Positions 16,094 to 23,537 of a stretch of 45,173 nucleotides of DNA are shown piece after piece. The position numbers and the translations under genes were made by a program. The stretch comes from an uncultured Lachnospiraceae bacterium (GTDB lineage: Bacteria > Bacillota > Clostridia > Lachnospirales > Lachnospiraceae): NCBI GenBank assembly GCA_947173945.1, contig CAMWGV010000018.1:1-45173 (forward strand). The letters are read 5' to 3'. A model generated the notes under the pieces. The model saw only the letters and a list, made by a program, of their open reading frames with translations. It was not told the origin of the DNA and did no database searches. The first letter of the stretch is position 1. Each line of letters starts with the position of its first letter.

Positions 16094-16972
16094 TTAATTT
16101 ATGGAAAATATAAACTTGAGCATTTTTTCTGCATTGGATTTGTTTCTGTCGGAGGTTCCGGCAACACCGAGGAATACATCACTATACCCAGTGTTGAGAT
16201 TTTTTGCAAAATCTGTGTCGCTTATATCTATCGCAAAAGCAACCAGATTGTCGTTTTCGTCGTTAACTTTTAGCAGGCTGCAACCATAATCATTTTGAAG
16301 TGTTGTCAAAAGTTCAGTAGACAAACTGCTATCAACAGGTCTTACCATACCTGCACTGCCACAATATTCGATTCCTGCCTTATCGGATATTATTATGTCA
16401 TAGTAATTATCATAGCAAAGCGTGGGAAACTGCATATAATCGGAGCTGTAAGCATTCCCACCTTCTGTCTCGTAACCATCAAGGCTAAGTGAAACAGAAT
16501 GATTTGATAAAAGCTGATAACCTTTCCTGCAATTATAACGACGGCAGTATTCCTCCTCGAATGATGTGTTGATTTTGTTTTCTCCTGTATTTAAGACTGC
16601 GTATGACAGTGCAACAGGACGTGTGTTTTTATAAATAGTAACAGGAATATAAATTGCAAGTGCAAAAAAAAGAATTATCCCCAATATGGTAAATTTATAA
16701 TAGTAAAGGAAATATTTACACTGCTCCTTTTTTGACATGCCTTCTACATTTTTTCTGTAGCGTTCTCTTTTGGCGACCATTCTGTCTTTGCGTGTCATCA
16801 TTCTGAGTTCGAGATTATCCTCTGTTGTTTTCTCAGAATTATCCTCTGTAGATGCTGTAATTTGTCCGGCAACCGTTTTCGGTTGTGCCGGTATGGATGT
16901 TTCCTGGTCAGGGTTAATATCTTCCTTCTTTACAGAATCCGCATCTGGAATCTTCGTTTCATTTTCAGACAT
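16094..16972 (-). CDS. Single-pass membrane protein, function unknown
   Basis: A 292-aa protein that I do not recognise. Residues 1-60 are acidic and low-complexity, 60-90 strongly basic (RKDRMVAKRERYRKN), and 93-114 form one hydrophobic helix. The ~175 residues after it should lie outside the cell; they contain a CRRYNCRKGYQLL segment and several Tyr/Asp-rich stretches. The start is the ATG at 16972 because AAGGAG lies 8 bases upstream; an upstream in-frame ATG at 16990 would put that RBS inside the gene. It is monocistronic, convergent with trpS and divergent from the next gene. A regulatory or cell-envelope role is possible, but no motif supports one. Confidence 0.8.
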   Translation of the reverse strand: MSENETKIPDADSVKKEDINPDQETSIPAQPKTVAGQITASTEDNSEKTTEDNLELRMMTRKDRMVAKRERYRKNVEGMSKKEQCKYFLYYYKFTILGIILFFALAIYIPVTIYKNTRPVALSYAVLNTGENKINTSFEEEYCRRYNCRKGYQLLSNHSVSLSLDGYETEGGNAYSSDYMQFPTLCYDNYYDIIISDKAGIEYCGSAGMVRPVDSSLSTELLTTLQNDYGCSLLKVNDENDNLVAFAIDISDTDFAKNLNTGYSDVFLGVAGTSDRNKSNAEKMLKFIFSIN

Positions 16973-17022
16973 AATAATTCTCCTTGACATTTTGTATAGT
17001 TGGAATTGTATAAAGTAAGCTG

Positions 17023-17048
17023 AGCCCTCAGGTCATACCTCAGGGCAT
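17023..17048. other. Hairpin in the divergent intergenic region
   Basis: GCCCTCAGGT and ACCTCAGGGC can pair around a 3-base loop with one C-C mismatch. It has no T-run on either side, so it is not an obvious terminator. It lies upstream of the minus-strand gene and could be an operator or a 5'-leader hairpin. Confidence 0.4.
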
Positions 17049-17116
17049 AGTATACCACACATTTTTAAATCGGAAATGAAAAAAGTGTGAATTAAAGCGT
17101 TTTTTTGAAAAATAGG

Positions 17117-17145
17117 TTTACAACTCGGAAAATCTCAACTATTAT
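17117..17145 (+). promoter_or_regulatory. Promoter for the alpha/beta-hydrolase-fold gene
   Basis: TTTACA (17117-17122), 17-base spacer, TATTAT (17140-17145), about 48 bases before the ATG at 17194. Confidence 0.7.
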
Positions 17146-17193
17146 TATAAACGTGTTTTGATGACTGAAAAGATTTAAGGATGGTATTTAATA

Positions 17194-18243
17194 ATGAAAT
17201 CAAAGACAAAACGTTTTCTTCATACTTTTTTCAAAATATTTATTGTTTTTATGCTGATAACGGCACTTGTTAATATAATATTGTTTGCAGCAATAGCCAT
17301 AAATCATAAAAACAAGTTAAAAAAAGAGAAGAATCACCTGAATGCTCCGGGAACCATGATTGAGACAGATGGTCATAAACTGCATGTTATGACAGGAGGA
17401 GATGAAAATGGGGAAGCAACGTTAGTTTTTTTGCATAGTGTTTGTGTTGTGGATGACAGTATAGCACTTCAGCCTTTGATGAGCGAACTTAAAAATTGTA
17501 AATATGCATATGTTGATCGAAGTGGATACGGATTTAGTGAGGCATCAAATACTGAAAGAAGTATAGAAAATCAGCTTGAGGAGACAAGAAAGGCCCTGAA
17601 AAATGCAGGTGTCGAGGGCCCATATGTACTTGTTGCCATTGGAACCTCAGGAGTGGAGGCATTCTATTGGGCAAAGACATATCCGGATGAGGTTGATTCA
17701 ATAATAGGAATAGACATGATATATCCGGAACAGTTTGCAAACACGACTGCAGACGAGTATTGTGGATTTTTTGATTACCTTTATGTGAAATTCTGTGCCA
17801 TAGGTGGACATAGACTTGTAAAGAGTGTATTTCCAACGAATAAATACGGAGTTTATGATGAAAGGCAGATGAATACACGAAATGCACTTATAGGAAGGGG
17901 AAACTATACGGAAGACATATATAATGAACAGCTTAAAATGATTGATAATGCGGCAAAGGTTACTGCTATGGGTATTCCTGATACGGATATGTATCTTTTG
18001 TATTCAAATCCTATGCTTGAACCGTACTTAAGCACAGATGAGGCTATACTTAAATCATATAATGATGCAATGGTAAAGGATAGCGAAACAGATTATGTTT
18101 CAGCATATAATCAGGTATTCAGAAATTATTTTGAAAATTGTCAAAATGTGATTATTGAGGAAATAAGTGGATATTCCAGAATATATACCTATTCTCCGAA
18201 AACAATTGCCGAAAAAATAAATGATTTTATAATTAAGAAATAG
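17194..18243 (+). CDS. Alpha/beta-hydrolase-fold membrane protein, probably catalytically dead
   Basis: A 349-aa protein with one N-terminal membrane helix (about 14-36) and an extracytoplasmic alpha/beta-hydrolase fold. Family landmarks are clear: LVFLHSVCVVDDS (oxyanion region), YVDRSGYGFSE and FYWAKTYPDEVDSIIGIDM. The nucleophile elbow, normally GHSxGG, reads AIGTSG, which aligns Gly 150 with the catalytic Ser. Near the C-terminus the usual catalytic His position in GYSRIYTY appears to be Arg 329. I also find no clear acid residue at the expected place. An alternative is that Ser 152 acts in a shifted elbow. It has its own promoter and stands alone between a divergent gene and the sugar-transport operon. 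Confidence 0.85.
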   Translation: MKSKTKRFLHTFFKIFIVFMLITALVNIILFAAIAINHKNKLKKEKNHLNAPGTMIETDGHKLHVMTGGDENGEATLVFLHSVCVVDDSIALQPLMSELKNCKYAYVDRSGYGFSEASNTERSIENQLEETRKALKNAGVEGPYVLVAIGTSGVEAFYWAKTYPDEVDSIIGIDMIYPEQFANTTADEYCGFFDYLYVKFCAIGGHRLVKSVFPTNKYGVYDERQMNTRNALIGRGNYTEDIYNEQLKMIDNAAKVTAMGIPDTDMYLLYSNPMLEPYLSTDEAILKSYNDAMVKDSETDYVSAYNQVFRNYFENCQNVIIEEISGYSRIYTYSPKTIAEKINDFIIKK

Positions 18244-18315
18244 TTACAAAATAGTTACAGAACATATAAAAATGTGAAAAGTGTACAATTGCACAATGAA
18301 AATAAAAAAAAATGC

Positions 18316-18344
18316 TTGCAAAATTGTTTAATATGTCCTATAAT
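18316..18344 (+). promoter_or_regulatory. Promoter of the carbohydrate ABC uptake operon
   Basis: TTGCAA (18316-18321), 17-base spacer, consensus TATAAT (18339-18344). It lies about 228 bases before the start codon, which leaves a 5' leader of about 220 nt. Confidence 0.8.
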
Positions 18345-18350
18345 GACCTT

Positions 18351-18556
18351 AGTTTTGACAATGCAGTCAAGGCTACACTTACGGAACCAACAGTCATAGA
18401 CTGAAATAATATAGGTTCAAAGAAATAGTTCCGACGTGGGTACATAGAAGCAGATTGAAGCCCTTTACAGGAAAAGTTTTTGCTTGATGGAGCTTTTTGG
18501 TATAGGTCAGATGTCTGGGGAAGTGGAAGCGCATGGAACAAACACACATATTATAA
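18351..18556 (+). promoter_or_regulatory. Long 5' leader of the sugar-binding protein gene, candidate regulatory RNA
   Basis: Between the promoter and the RBS lie about 205 nt without a significant gene. Small helices are visible: TTGAC/GTCAA (18355-18370) and CAGTC/GACTG (18391-18403). CGGAACC (18382-18388) can pair either with GGTTC (18414-18418) or with GTTCCG (18428-18433), so the two forms exclude each other. A 12-residue reading frame (18361-18399) exists but lacks an RBS. It matches no riboswitch class I know. No T-run terminator is seen before the gene, so any control would be at the level of translation or RNA stability. Confidence 0.45.
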
Positions 18557-18571
18557 AAGGAGGGTTTTTTT

Positions 18572-19984
18572 GTGAAAAAAATCAAAAAAGCGATGGCTCT
18601 TTCTTTAGCACTTGCTATGGGACTTTCTCTTGTAGCTTGTGGTGACAAGAAGGAGAAGGATAGTACAGATACTGAGGCACCTAGTACATCAAGCGAGGCT
18701 GAACCAGCAGCTCCAGATGCTTCAGAGGAAAATCCAGGTGGCGAGACTTCAGGCGTTGACGCTTGGGTTGAAGGCGCACTTGCAAGTGGTGAGAAGATTA
18801 ATGTTTACTCATGGAATGATGAGTTAGGAAACAGAATTGATACTCACTTCAGAAGCAGATATCCAGAGGTTGAGAGCCTTGTTGTTTACAACAACCTTAA
18901 CATTGAGGGTACTACTGATGAGTATCCAGCTAAGATTAAGGCAGCTTACGATGAGGGTGGCGATGCCGTTCCTGGAATCGTAGCAGCAGATGACTCTGTA
19001 GCACTTTCTTTCATGGAGAAGGAGTATGCAGTACCTGTAACTGACCTTGGTCTTACACTTGATATGTACTCAAATGCATATCAGTACACTGTTGATTATG
19101 CAACAATTGATGGAAAGCTTATGGCTATGACATGGCAGGCACCAGCAGGTGTATTTGCATACAACACTGATATAGCTGAGGAAGTTCTTGGAACTTCAGA
19201 TCCTGATGAGGTTCAGTCAATGATCTCTAGCTGGGATGGATTCCTTGATGTAGCAGCTAAGATGAAGGAAAAAGGATACGCTATGGTATCAGGTGCTGAC
19301 GAAGTTAAGTATCCTATGCTTGACCAGAGAAAGTCTGCATGGGTTATCGATGGAAAGCTTAACGTAGACCCAGCAGTAGAGGAGTTCTTCGAGCTTTCAA
19401 AGACTCTTTACACTGAGGGATACACTATGAATGCTGCACAGTGGTCAACTGACTGGACAGCTAACATGTCTAACAAGACTACATTTGGTTACTTCGGATG
19501 TACTTGGTTTATCCCATGGTCACTTACTATCGAAGATACTGAGGTATTTGGTAAGTATCACGTAGTTTCAGGTCCTGTTGGATATCACTGGGGTGGATCA
19601 TACCTTACTGTAACTGATAAGTGTGCAAACAAGGATCTTGCAGCACTTGTAATTTATACACTTTGCTGTGATGAGGAGGCTATGTACGACCTCTTCGCTA
19701 AGGATACTGATTACCCTAACAACCAGGCATCAGTTAAGAAGCTTATGGATGATGGCGTTGGTGCACTTGACAAGCTTGGCGGACAGAACCCACTTGCGGC
19801 TTATGACGCAACAGCTAAGAAGGTAAGCGCTGAGATCGCTACTTCATATGACTCACAGGTTAACAACATCATGAGCGATGTTTCTGGTAAGTACAACTCA
19901 GGCGAAATCGCATCAGTTGAGGCAGCTGTAGCTGACCTTAAGGCTCAGGTTTCTGCTACAATTACTGATATTACAGTAGAGTAG
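18572..19984 (+). CDS. Carbohydrate ABC transporter substrate-binding lipoprotein
   Basis: A family 1 extracellular solute-binding protein of a CUT1-type importer. It has a lipoprotein signal peptide with lipobox LVAC (Cys 23), then a Ser/Glu/Pro-rich tether of about 45 residues. The mature part begins near INVYSWNDELGNRIDTHF, the usual first strand of these proteins, and ends with a helical C-terminal lobe. The GTG start at 18572 follows a strong AAAGGAGGG. Codon choice (AAG, GAG, TAC, AAC, ATC, CCA) differs from its neighbours and is typical of very highly expressed genes. Two permeases follow, but there is no ATPase nearby, so a shared MsmK/MalK-like ATPase elsewhere is inferred. The sugar is unknown. 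Confidence 0.93.
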   Translation: MKKIKKAMALSLALAMGLSLVACGDKKEKDSTDTEAPSTSSEAEPAAPDASEENPGGETSGVDAWVEGALASGEKINVYSWNDELGNRIDTHFRSRYPEVESLVVYNNLNIEGTTDEYPAKIKAAYDEGGDAVPGIVAADDSVALSFMEKEYAVPVTDLGLTLDMYSNAYQYTVDYATIDGKLMAMTWQAPAGVFAYNTDIAEEVLGTSDPDEVQSMISSWDGFLDVAAKMKEKGYAMVSGADEVKYPMLDQRKSAWVIDGKLNVDPAVEEFFELSKTLYTEGYTMNAAQWSTDWTANMSNKTTFGYFGCTWFIPWSLTIEDTEVFGKYHVVSGPVGYHWGGSYLTVTDKCANKDLAALVIYTLCCDEEAMYDLFAKDTDYPNNQASVKKLMDDGVGALDKLGGQNPLAAYDATAKKVSAEIATSYDSQVNNIMSDVSGKYNSGEIASVEAAVADLKAQVSATITDITVE

Positions 19985-20015
19985 TACAAACCACTATAGT
20001 TTATGCAATCATAGG

Positions 20016-20048
20016 TTATGCACCGGAGAAATCCGGTGCATAATTTTA
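20016..20048 (+). terminator. Intrinsic terminator after the binding-protein gene
   Basis: A perfect 12-bp stem, TTATGCACCGGA (20016-20027) with TCCGGTGCATAA (20032-20043), and a GAAA tetraloop. The T-run is short (TTTT), so some read-through into the permease genes is expected. This would give more binding protein than permease. Confidence 0.75.
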
Positions 20049-20065
20049 AAAAGACTATCCTGTTG

Positions 20066-20149
20066 GACATTTTATAAGATGTATTTCAGGAGTGACATAT
20101 CTTATATACATATTTTATTGTTTCTTGGAAGTGCTTCTTATAAAATGTC
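20066..20149 (+). promoter_or_regulatory. Long-range hairpin between binding-protein and permease genes
   Basis: A perfect 14-bp inverted repeat, GACATTTTATAAGA (20066-20079) and TCTTATAAAATGTC (20136-20149), encloses 56 bases that can form a smaller ATGTAT/ATACAT helix. It lies after the terminator and 55 bases before the permease start. It could stabilise processed mRNA ends, act as an operator, or form part of a regulatory RNA; the sequence does not decide. Confidence 0.5.
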
Positions 20150-20204
20150 TGACGGTGGATACGTGAGGTTAAATACAAAAAAATAAAATTGGGGACGTGA
20201 AAAT

Positions 20205-21170
20205 ATGAAAAAAAAGACAGTTGAGTATGGAAAATATGGATACATATTCATAGCTCCATTCTTCTTGGTATTCTTGATATTTCAGCTTTACCCACTTCTC
20301 TACACCTTCTTTCTGAGTTTTGTTGAACACAAGTCAGTTATGGCAGGTGACCCTAAGTTTGTTGGATTTGACAACTTCTTGGGAGTTTTAAGGGAACAGG
20401 ACTTCTTGAACGGAGGTTACAAGTGGTTTAACACTATTCCAATGAATACAATCAAGAATACAGCAATTATGTGGTTTTTGAACTTTATTCCACAGATTCT
20501 GTTAGCTCTGCTTTTATCTGCTTGGTTTACTGATACAGTAGTTAAGCTTAAGGGACAGGGAGCATTCAAGGTTATGATGTTCATGCCTAATATCATTACT
20601 GCTTCATCAATAGCAATTCTTTTCTACAACCTTTTTGGTACATCAGGTCCTGTTACGCAGATGTGCTTAAAATTAGGAATTATAAAGCAGAATGATTTCT
20701 TCATGATGAACAAACATGCAACAGTTGGACTTATTGCATTTATGCAGTTCTGGATGTGGTATGGTAATACAATGATAGTTCTTATCGCAGGTATACTTGG
20801 TATCAATCCATCACTTTATGAAGCAGCTATGGTTGATGGTGCTAACGGAAGTCAGCAGTTCTTTAAGATTACATTGCCATTGCTTAAGCCTATACTCCAG
20901 TTTACTTTGGTTACATCAGCTATAGGTGGTCTTCAGATGTATGATATACCATCTCTGTTCAATGTTAATAATGGTATTGGACAGCCAGGTCGTGCTTCTC
21001 ATACTGTAACAATGATGATTAAGGAGGTTGCATTCTCCCAGCATCCAGACTATGGTAAGGCAGCGGCTATATCGGTTATCCTCTTTATTTGTACATTAGC
21101 AATCAGTTTACTTTTCTTCGCTTTGACAAAGGAAAGAGAGCCAAAGCAGAAACATGCAGTTATTAGATAA
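20205..21170 (+). CDS. Carbohydrate ABC transporter permease, MalF type
   Basis: An inner-membrane permease of a CUT1 importer (321 aa, about six helices). It starts with a short basic N-terminus and the first helix (YIFIAPFFLVFLIFQLYPLL). The EAA loop that docks the ATPase is visible near residues 205-225: YEAAMVDGANGSQQFFKITLPLLKPI. It follows the binding-protein gene after a partial terminator and a long-range hairpin, and ends 16 bases before its MalG-type partner. Codon use resembles that of the binding protein. The substrate is unknown. Confidence 0.94.
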   Translation: MKKKTVEYGKYGYIFIAPFFLVFLIFQLYPLLYTFFLSFVEHKSVMAGDPKFVGFDNFLGVLREQDFLNGGYKWFNTIPMNTIKNTAIMWFLNFIPQILLALLLSAWFTDTVVKLKGQGAFKVMMFMPNIITASSIAILFYNLFGTSGPVTQMCLKLGIIKQNDFFMMNKHATVGLIAFMQFWMWYGNTMIVLIAGILGINPSLYEAAMVDGANGSQQFFKITLPLLKPILQFTLVTSAIGGLQMYDIPSLFNVNNGIGQPGRASHTVTMMIKEVAFSQHPDYGKAAAISVILFICTLAISLLFFALTKEREPKQKHAVIR

Positions 21171-21186
21171 GGGGGGTGTGTGAATA

Positions 21187-22068
21187 ATGGCTAAAGTACC
21201 AGAGGTTGGATTAGATCAAGGATATGCAGCTAAGATTAGAGCTAAAAAAATATTTAGAACAGTTATTTGCATACTTCTTTGTGTAGTTAGTATATTTCCA
21301 TTTTATACTATGATTGTTAATGCTACATTGCCTTCAGATGATGTATCAAGAGGTTTGCATCTTATACCTGGTGGAAAGCTTATCAGCAACTTTAAGGGTA
21401 TGTTAAACAGAACCGCAGGTGTAGGTACAAATTTGTGGCAGGCAATGCTTCATAGTGTAATGATTGCTGTTCCTGCAACTTTATTACAGGTTTATTTTGC
21501 AACATTGACAGCATACGGTCTTACAGTATATAACTTTAAATTAAAGAATTTTGCGTGGTCATTCATAATGGCAATTATGATGATTCCTGCACAGGTTTCT
21601 ATCATCGGTTTCATGAAGTTCATGACTGATATAGGACTTTATGGCAATTATTTATGCCTTATTGTTCCGGCAATGGCTGCTCCTACAACGGTATACTTTA
21701 TGAAGCAGTACATGCAGGGAGCGCTCTCTGTAGAAATTATAGAGGCAGCAAGAATAGATGGTTCAGGAGAGTTTGCTACATTCAACAGAATAGCACTTCC
21801 TCTTATGAAACCGGCTATGGCTACTCAGGCGATATTTGCATTTATCGCTTCTTGGAACAACTTGTATACTCCTACAATGATGATTTCATCTGTTAAGAAG
21901 TATACACTTCCAATGTTCGTACAGGGACTTAGATCTGACGTTATCAGAACTGATTATGGTATGGTATATGTTGGACTTACTATGACAGTATTACCTATCC
22001 TTATTGTATACTTTGCACTTTCAAAGTATATCATTGCCGGTGTTGCACTTGGCGGTGTAAAGGAATAA
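21187..22068 (+). CDS. Carbohydrate ABC transporter permease, MalG type
   Basis: The second CUT1 permease (293 aa, about six helices), pairing with the preceding one. The EAA loop reads EIIEAARIDGSGEFATFNRIALPLMKPA (split here as the Glu-Ala-Ala core, the invariant Gly, and the downstream LPLMKP). The C-terminal YIIAGVALGGVKE is a common ending of MalG-type proteins. The start is the ATG at 21187 behind GGGGGGTGTG. The operon closes after it with tandem hairpins and a terminator; no ATP-binding subunit or sugar hydrolase accompanies it. Confidence 0.94.
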   Translation: MAKVPEVGLDQGYAAKIRAKKIFRTVICILLCVVSIFPFYTMIVNATLPSDDVSRGLHLIPGGKLISNFKGMLNRTAGVGTNLWQAMLHSVMIAVPATLLQVYFATLTAYGLTVYNFKLKNFAWSFIMAIMMIPAQVSIIGFMKFMTDIGLYGNYLCLIVPAMAAPTTVYFMKQYMQGALSVEIIEAARIDGSGEFATFNRIALPLMKPAMATQAIFAFIASWNNLYTPTMMISSVKKYTLPMFVQGLRSDVIRTDYGMVYVGLTMTVLPILIVYFALSKYIIAGVALGGVKE

Positions 22069-22082
22069 TACAATTTAGCAAG

Positions 22083-22121
22083 GTCCGTAAGGACAGTGCC
22101 GATAGGAAACGAAGTTTCCTA
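22083..22121 (+). other. Two tandem hairpins at the 3' end of the sugar ABC operon
   Basis: GTCC-GTAA-GGAC at 22083-22094, then a perfect 9-bp stem ATAGGAAAC-GAA-GTTTCCTAT at 22102-22121. They stand just ahead of the terminator and may protect the mRNA 3' end. Confidence 0.6.
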
Positions 22122-22126
22122 TTAAA

Positions 22127-22160
22127 TAAAAACGGTGTCTATATGGCACCGTTTTTTATT
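22127..22160 (+). terminator. Intrinsic terminator of the sugar ABC operon
   Basis: AACGGTG pairs with CACCGTT around TCTATATGG, extended by A/T pairs, followed by a run of T. Confidence 0.9.
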
Positions 22161-22172
22161 TGAAACGTTTCA
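22161..22172. promoter_or_regulatory. Perfect 12-bp palindrome resembling a LacI-family operator
   Basis: TGAAACGTTTCA has the central CG and the half-site pattern common to LacI/GalR and CcpA-like operators. It lies 23 bases upstream of the next promoter's -35 box and just after the sugar operon's terminator. Confidence 0.45.
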
Positions 22173-22195
22173 TAATGAAAAAAATGTGAAAAAGG

Positions 22196-22224
22196 TTGAC
22201 TACATGAAACAACTGCAATAAAAT
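22196..22224 (+). promoter_or_regulatory. Promoter of the foldase lipoprotein gene
   Basis: TTGACT (22196-22201), 17-base spacer, TAAAAT (22219-22224), 47 bases before the ATG at 22272. Confidence 0.75.
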
Positions 22225-22271
22225 ATACTTCGTTGCATAAAATGCCTTATGAAAGGAAGAAATAAGTTACA

Positions 22272-23345
22272 ATGAAGAAAAATAATATGATAAAAAAATT
22301 TATTATGCTGGGAATTATATTTTCCATGTCTTTTTGTTTAATCAGTTGTGGCAAAAAAAATGATGACCCGATAAATTCCCACAGTTCGGGAGATGCAAAT
22401 AAAACAAAGGTCATGGTAATTGGAGATTATGATATATATATGGATGAAATGATGCTTTATATTTTTCAGACAATGATATCCCAGGGAGCTACATCGTCCC
22501 AGTGGAGTGATGAAATTGAGGAAAACTACAAAACATATATTTTGTCACAGATAAGGGAATCAAAAATAATATATGATGTTGCGATGCATAATGAGGTAGA
22601 GCTTAATGAAAGAGATATGGAAGTAGTAAAGATGTCCATTTCAAATTTCAAGGCTATAATACCTCAAGCTGTGTTGGATAAATATGATATATCAGATGAT
22701 ATAATCGAAAAAGTATTTAAAGAACAGGCAATTGTTGCTAAATTTGAAAACGATATCAGGAATGATATGGGGCAGACTATAAATGATGATGTCGTAAAAG
22801 TGTACGAAGATACTATTTTCCATACGTATTATTATATGGTTTTTCCTACTGTGGAAGTTACGGAAAATGATGAACCTAAAACGGATGATTCGGGAAATTA
22901 TGTGTATGTATCTGATGAAGAAAAGGCCAAGGTACTTGAGAGGGCGAAAGAAGCATCGGAAAAAATAAATGCAGGAGCTGATTGCAAGGATGTTGCAAAG
23001 GAATATGGTATAGAAGCTTATTCCAGAGAGAGAAGCGGTTATCAGGGAGCATATACAGATGAGTTGAATGATGTTATGTCTGCCTTGAAGGAAAATGAAT
23101 GTACAGAGCCTATGGAGGATACACTTGGATATATAGTATACACAATGCTTATTCCTGACGACACAAGCCTAAAATCCAGCTATATAGCAGGGATGGTTCA
23201 GGAAACATTAAGTGAGGAATACGATAAACTTAAAACTCAATGGCTTTCAACGATTGCGATAGATGTTGAAAATGACATGGAAGGAACTGTATGGAGTGAC
23301 CTTTCTTTAAAGGATATATTGTTAAATGTTGAAGCTGCAAAATAA
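22272..23345 (+). CDS. PrsA/SurA-like peptidyl-prolyl isomerase lipoprotein
   Basis: A 357-aa lipoprotein with a basic N-terminus, hydrophobic core and lipobox LISC (Cys 26). The rest follows the SurA/PrsA plan: an N-terminal helical chaperone region (about 50-165), a parvulin-like segment (about 190-290; HTYYYMVFPTVEV, then KVLERAKEASEKINAGADCKDVAKEYG) and C-terminal helices. The parvulin part is recognisable but lacks the usual clear DLGxF motif (it reads RSGYQGAYTDEL), so isomerase activity is uncertain. It probably helps fold secreted proteins outside the membrane. It has its own promoter and terminator and so is monocistronic. Confidence 0.8.
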   Translation: MKKNNMIKKFIMLGIIFSMSFCLISCGKKNDDPINSHSSGDANKTKVMVIGDYDIYMDEMMLYIFQTMISQGATSSQWSDEIEENYKTYILSQIRESKIIYDVAMHNEVELNERDMEVVKMSISNFKAIIPQAVLDKYDISDDIIEKVFKEQAIVAKFENDIRNDMGQTINDDVVKVYEDTIFHTYYYMVFPTVEVTENDEPKTDDSGNYVYVSDEEKAKVLERAKEASEKINAGADCKDVAKEYGIEAYSRERSGYQGAYTDELNDVMSALKENECTEPMEDTLGYIVYTMLIPDDTSLKSSYIAGMVQETLSEEYDKLKTQWLSTIAIDVENDMEGTVWSDLSLKDILLNVEAAK

Positions 23346-23386
23346 AAGGATTTCATTTTATAACAAGATGTGTCCTTTGGATAAAA

Positions 23387-23452
23387 AAGGTGTTGTTACG
23401 CCCGGAAATTTATATTATGGTATGTTTTCTGGGCATGGTGATGCCTTTTTTA
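23387..23452 (+). terminator. Intrinsic terminator after the foldase gene
   Basis: A stem of about 20 bp between AAGGTGTTGTTACGCCCGGA (from 23387) and TCTGGGCATGGTGATGCCTT (ending 23447), with several G-U pairs and a few mismatches, followed by TTTTT. Confidence 0.8.
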
Positions 23453-23537
23453 TTTGCAAAAATAAAAAGGATTTTTTATAAATATGTAGAATAATAACAT
23501 TAGCTGGCTTTTTATGTAATAGAAAGGGGAGCTCAGA

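Noticed and set aside
17194-18243. Calling this an active lipase or esterase
   Set aside because: The nucleophile and His positions do not carry Ser and His in my alignment, so only the fold is claimed.
18338-18547. 69-codon minus-strand frame in the sugar-operon leader
   Set aside because: No RBS or family match, and it lies over a promoter and leader region on the other strand.
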